Positions 1-5,602 of a DNA stretch of 6,590 nt are shown piece after piece. The DNA comes from JAQVOO01 sp964524755 (lineage in GTDB: Bacteria > Spirochaetota > Spirochaetia > Sphaerochaetales > Sphaerochaetaceae). The stretch lies in NCBI GenBank assembly GCA_964524755.1, contig CAZGDR010000069.1, positions 1 to 6,590 of the forward strand, in the 5' to 3' direction. Within the stretch, counting starts at the first letter, position 1. Each line of letters begins with the position of its first letter. The notes beneath the pieces were generated by a model. That model was not told the DNA's origin. It made no database searches and was given only the letters and a program-made list of their open reading frames with translations. Both the position numbers and the translations under genes were made by a program.

Positions 1-805
1 CCAGTTGCTTTTCAATAATGAAGAAAAGGATGAGAACTGGAATGAGCGCTAAGAAAGCCGCCACATTTAACATCTCCCACTGCGTGGACCAGCGTCCCAC
101 AAATTGATAAATACCTAATGTCAAAGGCATTTTCTTTTGCGCATTGATAAAGGAAAGAGGGAATAGGAAATCGTTCCAAGCTTGAATAAAGGTGTAAATC
201 ATAGCCGTAACTAAACCAGGAGCAGCTATGGGAAGCATAATCCTAACTAAAGTCCCCATTCTAGTACACCCATCAATGCGAGCTGCATCCTCAATTTCCT
301 TTGGAATTGAAGCAAAATAACCAAACATCAGCCACGTAGTAAACGACAAAGTTATTACCGTATTAGCCAATACAAGGCCACTCAGTTTATCCAGTAATTG
401 CAATTTCACGAATACTCTAAAGAGTGAAATAATTATAATAACAGGACTGAACATTTGCATCGCCAAGAGCGAATAGAGCGCTACTGTACGCCCTTTAAAC
501 TTAAACCGTGCAATAGCATAAGCTGCAGGGATAATAATAATAGTATTCAACAAAGTGGTTCCAAGTCCCACAATAACACTATTCTTGAAATAACCTAAAA
601 GATTATACTCAGTCCAGACTTTTACAAAGTTATTAAACATAAACTCTTTGGGAATCCAATGTGGCGGTCTTGTATACACTTCGCTACTAGATTTAAACAT
701 CGTTGAAAGCATGATAAAGAAAGGGAAAAGCATAATCACTAATAGTCCCAAAGTTAACAAGATAACTGGAATTTTAAATTTATTACGGTATGTCAACTTT
801 CTCAT
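1..805 (-). CDS. Sugar ABC transporter permease, MalG/UgpE type (partial, 3' end beyond left edge)
   Basis: This is an inner-membrane subunit of a CUT1-type carbohydrate ABC importer (binding-protein-dependent transport family). My translation gives 268 codons from ATG at 805 with no stop before the window edge. The N-terminus (MRKLTYRNKFK) is followed by a hydrophobic segment at about residues 12-32. Further membrane segments lie near 75-98, 105-135, 145-165, 192-212 and 243-264. The diagnostic EAA loop, which contacts the ATPase, is at about residues 172-192, with E172, A174-A175, G179 and L191-P192 visible. The visible end (FFIIEKQL) matches the usual last helix, so only about 10 residues should be missing. 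The start codon overlaps the stop of the upstream permease as ATGA (802-805), implying translational coupling. Family is certain; substrate cannot be read from the sequence. Confidence 0.95.
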   Translation of the reverse strand, partial: MRKLTYRNKFKIPVILLTLGLLVIMLFPFFIMLSTMFKSSSEVYTRPPHWIPKEFMFNNFVKVWTEYNLLGYFKNSVIVGLGTTLLNTIIIIPAAYAIARFKFKGRTVALYSLLAMQMFSPVIIIISLFRVFVKLQLLDKLSGLVLANTVITLSFTTWLMFGYFASIPKEIEDAARIDGCTRMGTLVRIMLPIAAPGLVTAMIYTFIQAWNDFLFPLSFINAQKKMPLTLGIYQFVGRWSTQWEMLNVAAFLALIPVLILFFIIEKQL

Positions 806-1704
806 AATGCGTCATCCCCCCCTTTGAAGTAGACCTTTGCATACACAACGCTCAAGATCATCAGAATTATGAAAGTCACCACAGCCATGACTGCGGCATC
901 ACTGAAGTGCAACCACTCAAACCCGTTTTTATAAATAGCGGTAATGAGAATATCGGTTGCTCCAGCCGGCCCTCCACGGGTCAGAATATAAATTGTATTA
1001 AAGTCATTGAATGTCCACAGACTCGAAAGAAGGGTGGCAATGAAAATAATGTGTTTAATACTAGGAAGGGTAATATAGAAAAACTTCCCAGCAGAATTGA
1101 CTCCGTCGACCTCAGCTGACTCATATAAATCTTTTGATACCGACTGCATCCCTGCTAGAAACACTAATGCCATAAAAGGAATTCCAATCCAAATGTCGAC
1201 CCATAAACAGGAGATAAATGACCAAATGGGTGTTCCTAACCACACTGGTGGGTTTTGGGTAATACCAAGAGCCATCAGTGTGTGATTGAGAAGCCCAAAT
1301 TCATGATCATAGACCCATTTCCATAACATCGCACTAATTGGAACTGAAGAAGCCCAAGGAATAATAAATAGCATTCGAGCAAATTTACGACCTCTAAATT
1401 CCACATTCAAACAAAGAGCAATAACCATTCCGGCTACTGTTTTTGTTACTACAGCTAAGAGCGTCCAAAGTAAAGAACGAGCTGTAACTTCCCAAAATAC
1501 TTTTTGTTTGAATAGTCGTAAAAAATTCTTAAACCAAATAAACTCTTGTAATATACCTAATTTATTCGTCTTATACAGAGACATCATAATGACATAAAAA
1601 ATAGGGTAAATCATAAAAACAGCAATAAAGACTGCCGCGGGGGCAAGTAGTGCATATGCCATTTTAGCATCCCCACTGAGACGCTTTACTGTTAGTTGTT
1701 TCAT
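802..1704 (-). CDS. Sugar ABC transporter permease, MalF/UgpA type
   Basis: This 300-residue inner-membrane protein is the partner permease of the MalG-type subunit that follows it. The cytoplasmic N-terminus is short and basic. Hydrophobic segments lie at about residues 15-42, 74-99, 108-128, 160-186, 216-240 and 268-292, giving the expected six helices. The EAA loop is at about 195-214, with E195, A197, D200-G201 and L213-P214. The conserved TRGGPAGAT stretch (242-250), typical of MalF/UgpA-type permeases, lies between the last two helices. The ATG at 1704 is supported by a GAGGAAGG ribosome binding site six bases upstream. Length is normal for CUT1 permeases without the MalF periplasmic insertion. 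It is separated from the binding-protein gene by 88 nt containing a hairpin, and probably shares its transcript. Confidence 0.96.
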   Translation of the reverse strand: MKQLTVKRLSGDAKMAYALLAPAAVFIAVFMIYPIFYVIMMSLYKTNKLGILQEFIWFKNFLRLFKQKVFWEVTARSLLWTLLAVVTKTVAGMVIALCLNVEFRGRKFARMLFIIPWASSVPISAMLWKWVYDHEFGLLNHTLMALGITQNPPVWLGTPIWSFISCLWVDIWIGIPFMALVFLAGMQSVSKDLYESAEVDGVNSAGKFFYITLPSIKHIIFIATLLSSLWTFNDFNTIYILTRGGPAGATDILITAIYKNGFEWLHFSDAAVMAVVTFIILMILSVVYAKVYFKGGDDAL

Positions 1705-1746
1705 GTGCAGCCTTCCTCACTAAGGGTAATAAGTCCACAAAACGAC

Positions 1747-1775
1747 TCCGCCCAAACCATTTCTGGTTGGGCGGA
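1747..1775 (-). terminator. Intercistronic hairpin between the binding-protein and permease genes
   Basis: An inverted repeat sits about 18 nt after the binding-protein stop. The arms are TCCGCCCAAACC (1747-1758) and GGTTGGGCGGA (1765-1775), forming 11 base pairs with one bulged A and a 6-nt loop. In the minus-strand transcript the stem is followed by GTCGTTTTG, which is too short a U-run for an efficient intrinsic terminator. The likely role is partial termination or protection of the binding-protein mRNA from 3' exonucleases, giving more binding protein than permease, as is known for hairpins after malE-like genes. The hairpin is seen directly; its function is inferred. Confidence 0.55.
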
Positions 1776-1792
1776 TTTCCATTGATTACATT

Positions 1793-3037
1793 TTATTCGT
1801 AAGTAGCTTTGAGTTCATCAACAATCCTTGCTGCGTCATCAAGTGCCCTTTGGGGAGTTTTCTGCCCAAGATAGGCCATGCTGATCGCATCCCAGATTAC
1901 GTCTGTCATCTCAGCAAATCCTTCAATCAAAGGCCATGGTTTAGCATTTCCAGCTGCTTCATTGAGAGCCTGATATAGAGGAGATTGGAACTGAGGAAGC
2001 TTGCTTGCCGAAATAGTTACCGGTGGGAAACCGATGAGCTCGTCAAACTCTGCCTTCCACTCATCACGATAGAAGAAATCGAGGAATAGGCCAGCTTCTT
2101 TCTTATTCTTCGCATCTTTAAAGATTGCGATAGAGTCGGTAATTACCAAAGGAGCCGATTTAGTTCCAGCAAATCCTGGAATCTGGGCATAGGTTACATC
2201 AAACTTCGCCCCAGCCTGCTCAAGAGCAGAATCAACCCAAGCACCAATCATTACATAACCAGCATCGCCTGCATAGAAAACAGGGTGTGATTCCATGCGT
2301 GTTTGTGATAAATAACCAGCTGGGACAACCTTGTCTTTAGCTAACTGGACCATAAATTCAAGAGCTTTCACACCGGCTGCATTGTTAATGGTACATTTGC
2401 CAAAAGATCCATCTGGATTGACTTCAAAGATGTCACCACCAGCTGCATAGAGATAATAACCAAAATCGGTAAGTTCAGTATGTTTCTTACCAGGCATGAT
2501 TAGACCATACTTACCAGTTCTCCTGGTTATATTCATGGCTTCAGCACGCATCTCTTCCATTGTAGCTGGAATCTTTTTGGTAAGATTATTATTAATGGCT
2601 AAGATTCTTGCACCTGCTGCAACAGGAAGACCCCATAATGTACCGTCAATAAGAGCTTCTTTAGTTCCGTCGAAGATGTTGTCCAACGTAGCTTGACTTA
2701 CATATTTATCGATTGGCTCTAAGGCATCTAGTGAAAGTAACTCAAGAGCCCAACGTGTACCAATAACACACAACTCAGGAGCATTCCCTCCAGCAAGAGA
2801 TGTTGTTAATTTGTCATAAACGTTATCCCAAGGAATTGGCACAATGTCGAGTTCAATTTCAGGATACTCTGCCATAAATGCATTTTGCAGACGTGATCGA
2901 TAATCCTCTGTTAACCCATCATACAGAGCCCAGAAAACAGTTACTTTAGGTTTAGCAGCCTCTTGTTGACCAGCTCCAAAAACCATAGATGTTACCATTA
3001 CCAGCACTAAAGCTGATACCAAGAATACCTTCTTCAT
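1793..3037 (-). CDS. Extracellular sugar-binding protein of an ABC transporter (family 1 solute-binding protein)
   Basis: This 414-residue protein is the substrate receptor of the importer formed with the two permeases downstream. Residues 1-22 form a signal peptide: MKK, a hydrophobic core, then a Val-Phe-Gly-Ala end. The probable signal peptidase I cleavage is before GQQEAAKP. There is no lipobox cysteine, so it should be a soluble periplasmic protein; this style of N-terminus is typical of spirochaetes. The mature part starts with a beta strand (KVTVFWALYDG) and has the family's NxF..EYPxIxLDIVPIPWDNVYDKL region at about 52-77, then LAGGNAPELCVIGTRW (81-96). A second-lobe motif with YAGDAGYVMIGAW lies at 255-267. 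Length is normal. The ATG is preceded by AGGAGG with 7-nt spacing, the strongest ribosome binding site in this arm, fitting high expression. Ligand is unknown. Confidence 0.95.
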   Translation of the reverse strand: MKKVFLVSALVLVMVTSMVFGAGQQEAAKPKVTVFWALYDGLTEDYRSRLQNAFMAEYPEIELDIVPIPWDNVYDKLTTSLAGGNAPELCVIGTRWALELLSLDALEPIDKYVSQATLDNIFDGTKEALIDGTLWGLPVAAGARILAINNNLTKKIPATMEEMRAEAMNITRRTGKYGLIMPGKKHTELTDFGYYLYAAGGDIFEVNPDGSFGKCTINNAAGVKALEFMVQLAKDKVVPAGYLSQTRMESHPVFYAGDAGYVMIGAWVDSALEQAGAKFDVTYAQIPGFAGTKSAPLVITDSIAIFKDAKNKKEAGLFLDFFYRDEWKAEFDELIGFPPVTISASKLPQFQSPLYQALNEAAGNAKPWPLIEGFAEMTDVIWDAISMAYLGQKTPQRALDDAARIVDELKATYE

Positions 3038-3069
3038 AGTTAATCCTCCTTTTTTTGTACACCAAGCTT

Positions 3070-3090
3070 ATTAACTTACTCAGTGTTAAT
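3070..3090. promoter_or_regulatory. Inverted repeat in the transport-operon leader, possible repressor operator
   Basis: ATTAAC (3070-3075) and GTTAAT (3085-3090) are perfect inverted half-sites separated by 9 bp. The spacer contains an additional small palindrome (ACTcAGT, 3078-3084) offset by one base. The element lies between the predicted start of transcription (about 3110) and the ribosome binding site (3045-3050) of the binding-protein gene, where a bound repressor would block transcription. The adjacent ROK regulator is the natural candidate to bind it. The repeat is real, but the AT-rich setting makes chance occurrence plausible. Confidence 0.35.
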
Positions 3091-3116
3091 CATAACTACT
3101 GTATTCCACTTAGATA

Positions 3117-3145
3117 ATTCTATTTCACGTCAATTCAGTTGTCAA
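3117..3145 (-). promoter_or_regulatory. Sigma70-type promoter for the transport operon
   Basis: Read on the minus strand, TTGACA (3145-3140) is followed by a 17-bp spacer and TAGAAT (3122-3117). This is 11 of 12 consensus bases at the ideal spacing. Transcription should start near 3110, leaving a leader of about 70 nt before the binding-protein ATG. The spacer contains an imperfect palindrome centred on ACGT (3127-3130), which could be an operator but is weak. Confidence 0.75.
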
Positions 3146-3173
3146 CCATAATCTTTTAAAACTTAAATTCTCC

Positions 3174-3203
3174 TTGACAGCTCATAACACCCCATATTAC
3201 TAT
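3174..3203 (+). promoter_or_regulatory. Sigma70-type promoter for the catabolic operon
   Basis: A perfect TTGACA (3174-3179) is followed after 18 bp by TACTAT (3198-3203), which keeps the important first two and last two bases of the -10 box. The predicted start is near 3210, giving a leader of about 63 nt before the UroD-like gene. Its -35 box lies 28 bp from that of the divergent transport promoter. The AT-rich stretch between them could serve as an UP element for both. Confidence 0.6.
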
Positions 3204-3225
3204 GAATTCACTACAATTTTGACTA

Positions 3226-3241
3226 ATGTATTGTTACACAT
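3226..3241. promoter_or_regulatory. Imperfect palindrome in the catabolic-operon leader
   Basis: ATGTAT (3226-3231) and ACACAT (3236-3241) pair at five of six positions around a 4-bp centre. The element lies just downstream of the predicted plus-strand transcription start, so it could be an operator. It resembles the ATGTG...CACAT core of the hairpin before the NagB-like gene (5572-5586), but the spacing differs by one base. Low confidence. Confidence 0.2.
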
Positions 3242-3272
3242 ACCCATATTTTTAGCGTTTAAGGGCAGGTAA

Positions 3273-4346
3273 ATGGATAAAGAGACCTTGTTGCGGACCG
3301 TTAACTATGATTATCCTGGTGCAGTTCCAGTCATATTCCATATAAATATGGCCTGCTGGGACTATTACGACCGCAACCAACTCTCTGAGATTATCCTTGA
3401 CCATCCCCACCTTTTTCCTGAAGGTCTCCCCTCATACAGTAATCCTACTGAAGCCGTCCCCTACCCACCGTGGTGTAGAGAGGATTCTCCTTGGACGGAC
3501 CCATGGGGTTGTGTCTGGGAAACTAAGATGAGTGGATTTATTGGGACAGTCATTGAGCATAGCATCTCTGACCTCCAAGAAATTGATTCTTTTATTCCCC
3601 CAGACCCCCACAAAACGACCCATTGGTATCCTGTACATTGGGAAAAAGGGGAATCTCCTACTGGCGGTTCCATTGGGTTCTTCTCGTGCCTCCGTTCAGG
3701 AGAAATAGGGCATGGCCATACTTTTTTGAAATTACTTGATATACTGGGGTATGAAGAGGCCATTTATGCCCTCCATGACGAACCGAGCGAACTAAAAACC
3801 TTACTCGGGATGATTGAAAATTTTAATCTTGGTTTAGTCGAGCGGTTCGTAACCTACGCTGATGTGGAATGGATGGGATTTGCTGAAGATTTAGGGATGC
3901 AAAAAGGTCCTATGCTCTCTCCAAGTATGTTTAGAAAAGAAATCCTTCCCCTCTATAAAAGCATCATGGCGCCAGCAGAGCACCATGGCGCTATCATTCA
4001 TATGCACAGCGATGGGGACATTAGAGACTTGGCTGCAGACCTGCTCACGTTACCAGTACGTGTTTTTAATATCCAAGATCGTGTAAATACTCTAGAATGG
4101 ATTGCACGTACCCTGAAAAATAAAGTTACGGTAGATCTCGATATCGACCGACAATTTATAACGCAGCAAGGAGATCCGGAAAAAGTGGTTCATTATCTAC
4201 AGTATCTTATGCAAACTATGTATGACGAAGCAGGAGGATTAATCCTTACCTACGGACTCTACCCTGGAACACCAATGCCGATAATTAAAACTATGGCTGA
4301 TTATTTAGAAGAGGTCGCAATCGGAGGCAAGCCATGGATCGCCTAA
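3273..4346 (+). CDS. Uroporphyrinogen decarboxylase-superfamily protein (methyltransferase-like), not a haem enzyme
   Basis: This 357-residue TIM-barrel protein belongs to the UroD/MtaA superfamily (Pfam URO-D). Supporting segments are DPWGCVWE (76-83) followed by a GTVIEH strand and PPDP (109-112), the barrel motif EDLGMQKGPMLSPSMFRKEILP (205-226), IHMHSDGDI (242-250), and DLDIDRQ (288-294) followed by GDPEKV. True HemE signatures, such as the RQAGRY N-terminus, are absent. MtaA/MtbA-type methyltransferases use a His-x-Cys zinc site at the corresponding strand; here it reads H243-M-H245-S-D-G, so H243 and H245 may bind metal or substrate. No corrinoid protein gene is nearby. It is the first gene of the operon, with a weak AAGGGCAGG ribosome binding site, and overlaps the ROK gene by 13 nt. 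A role in modifying or demethylating the imported substrate is inferred; the exact reaction is unknown. Confidence 0.85.
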   Translation: MDKETLLRTVNYDYPGAVPVIFHINMACWDYYDRNQLSEIILDHPHLFPEGLPSYSNPTEAVPYPPWCREDSPWTDPWGCVWETKMSGFIGTVIEHSISDLQEIDSFIPPDPHKTTHWYPVHWEKGESPTGGSIGFFSCLRSGEIGHGHTFLKLLDILGYEEAIYALHDEPSELKTLLGMIENFNLGLVERFVTYADVEWMGFAEDLGMQKGPMLSPSMFRKEILPLYKSIMAPAEHHGAIIHMHSDGDIRDLAADLLTLPVRVFNIQDRVNTLEWIARTLKNKVTVDLDIDRQFITQQGDPEKVVHYLQYLMQTMYDEAGGLILTYGLYPGTPMPIIKTMADYLEEVAIGGKPWIA

Positions 4347-5563
4347 AATTAAACAGTGCGGTTAACTCCAACCTCCAAAACACGATTAATACCTCTATCA
4401 TTCTTAACCACGTTAGAAAACGTGGTACCACCTACCGCTCAGAAATATCTAAAGCTCTTAAACTGAGCCTTCCTGCAGTTTCACGAGCGGTGGATCAACT
4501 CATTGAACTTAAATATTTAAAAGAAAGAAAAATTATTACAAAACATGGCCGCCAAGCACACGAAGTTGAAATCAATGCTCAGCTGGGCATCGCAGTTGGA
4601 ATTTCGATTGAGCTGCCATTTTTAAAAATTGCCAAAATGGATATGGCTGGCAATATTTTAACCGTTGAAGAGGTAAAACTTGATATTTCAAATTGTTGTA
4701 TTGAGGACCTCATCTTTGAACGGCTAGAGTTTTTCTTGCGTAGAAAACAGTATGCTGACGACCAAGAAATTCCAGTCATGGCCTTCACTATCGGCGTGCC
4801 AGCCGCTATTGATTTACACCATGGCAAGATTCACGCAGTATTATACAGCAACTTAAAAGAATTAGATTTAAAAACACTCTTAGAGAATACCTATAGTGCT
4901 CCAGTATTTTTAGAAAACAATGAGAACTTAGCTGCAACAGCCGAGAAGCACTACCAAAACTCAATTCCTGAAAACAATTATGTGTATATAACTATCCACT
5001 ACGGCATAGGAGCTGGTATCTTTTTCAATGGCCAACTCTATCGTGGAGCAAACGGGGCAGCTGGTGAAATTGGCTATCAACAAGTAACCAATGGCTATTC
5101 GGGTTCAATGGAAGCGCAGACATTTGAAGCAACCGGCTCTATTCATCAAATCCAGCGGATCGCCTTAAACTTGATTCACGCTGGCAAGGGAGAAGATATT
5201 TTCCAAGCGGCTAACTACTCGTATGAGAAGATTACCCACGTCCTAATTGGAGAAATGGCTAATGCGGGAAATATTACAGCACAAGCAATTCTGGCTTCTT
5301 ATGCCAAATTATTAGCTAAAGGAATTGGTAACATGCTGGTTATCCTAAATCCTGAACTCGTTATCTTCGGAGGAAACTTGCTTGATATCCCAAATTGTGA
5401 GAAATTTATAATAGAGCCAATGTGTCAGCAATTGGAAAAGGTAATTCCTTTCCCTCTTCCAAAGTTTAGACTTACCCGCTTGGGGTATGAATCTGCAGTC
5501 ATAGGAGCATGTCAAATGGGGTTGGAAAATACGATGTTACAAGCCTTCCCCTATAATATCTAG
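4334..5563 (+). CDS. ROK-family transcriptional repressor (XylR/NagC-like)
   Basis: This 409-residue protein is a sugar-responsive DNA-binding regulator. Residues about 18-80 form a winged helix-turn-helix, with recognition helix LSLPAVSRAVDQLIEL (44-59) and a wing near KHGRQAHEVEIN. Residues about 84-400 form the actin-like ROK domain, with NGQLYRGANGAAGEIGY (232-248) and NPELVIFGGNL (339-349). The domain is degenerate as an enzyme. The phosphate-loop DxGxT near 89-93 reads GISIE, and the catalytic Asp of the NDAN motif is Asn in ENNEN (194-198). The zinc site of ROK proteins is also lost: the His of GEIGH is Tyr248, and the CxCGxxGCxE segment reads TNGYSGSME (252-260). It is therefore a regulator, not a sugar kinase. 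The ATG at 4334 has GGAGG six bases upstream, inside the preceding gene. It probably controls both divergent operons; its effector is unknown. Confidence 0.93.
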   Translation: MDRLKLNSAVNSNLQNTINTSIILNHVRKRGTTYRSEISKALKLSLPAVSRAVDQLIELKYLKERKIITKHGRQAHEVEINAQLGIAVGISIELPFLKIAKMDMAGNILTVEEVKLDISNCCIEDLIFERLEFFLRRKQYADDQEIPVMAFTIGVPAAIDLHHGKIHAVLYSNLKELDLKTLLENTYSAPVFLENNENLAATAEKHYQNSIPENNYVYITIHYGIGAGIFFNGQLYRGANGAAGEIGYQQVTNGYSGSMEAQTFEATGSIHQIQRIALNLIHAGKGEDIFQAANYSYEKITHVLIGEMANAGNITAQAILASYAKLLAKGIGNMLVILNPELVIFGGNLLDIPNCEKFIIEPMCQQLEKVIPFPLPKFRLTRLGYESAVIGACQMGLENTMLQAFPYNI

Positions 5564-5568
5564 AATAA

Positions 5569-5589
5569 TCGATGTGTAAAGCACATCGA
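5569..5589 (+). promoter_or_regulatory. Perfect hairpin/palindrome immediately before the ribosome binding site of the NagB-like gene
   Basis: TCGATGTG (5569-5576) and CACATCGA (5582-5589) form a perfect 8-bp stem with a TAAAG loop. It fills most of the 39-nt gap between the ROK stop and the next ATG, and ends one base before GGAGGAG (5591-5597). There is no U-run, so it is not an intrinsic terminator. It could be an RNA element controlling ribosome access or mRNA processing, or a DNA operator. The structure is certain; the function is open. Confidence 0.55.
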
Positions 5590-5602
5590 AGGAGGAGAAC
5601 TT

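Noticed and set aside
3123..3134. Imperfect palindrome centred on ACGT in the transport promoter spacer as a NagC/Mlc-like operator
   Set aside because: Only short, interrupted symmetry is present and the longer TTTT...AAAA arms of NagC/Mlc sites are missing.
3116..3209. Four copies of AATTC (3116, 3132, 3166, 3205) as a regulator repeat
   Set aside because: Spacings (16, 34, 39) are irregular relative to the helix turn, flanks differ, and a 5-mer like this is common in AT-rich DNA.
3219..3250. Second plus-strand promoter starting at TTGACT (3219-3224)
   Set aside because: No acceptable -10 box lies at 16-18 bp spacing; CATATT at 3245 would need a 20-bp spacer.
3461..3763. 100-codon open frame on the minus strand inside the UroD-like gene
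   Set aside because: It lies fully antisense to a well-supported gene, has no recognisable motif and no convincing ribosome binding site. The same applies to smaller frames at 907-1119, 1097-1285, 2496-2696, 3432-3638, 4579-4827 and 5641-5937.
3273..4346. Calling the UroD-like gene hemE (haem biosynthesis)
   Set aside because: The N-terminal RQAGRY-type signature and other HemE substrate-binding residues are absent, and the context is sugar catabolism.
4334..5563. Calling the ROK protein a glucokinase or other sugar kinase
   Set aside because: It has an N-terminal DNA-binding domain and lacks the phosphate-loop and catalytic aspartate motifs.
5569..5589. Intrinsic terminator after the ROK gene
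   Set aside because: No U-run follows the stem; the next bases are the ribosome binding site of the NagB-like gene.
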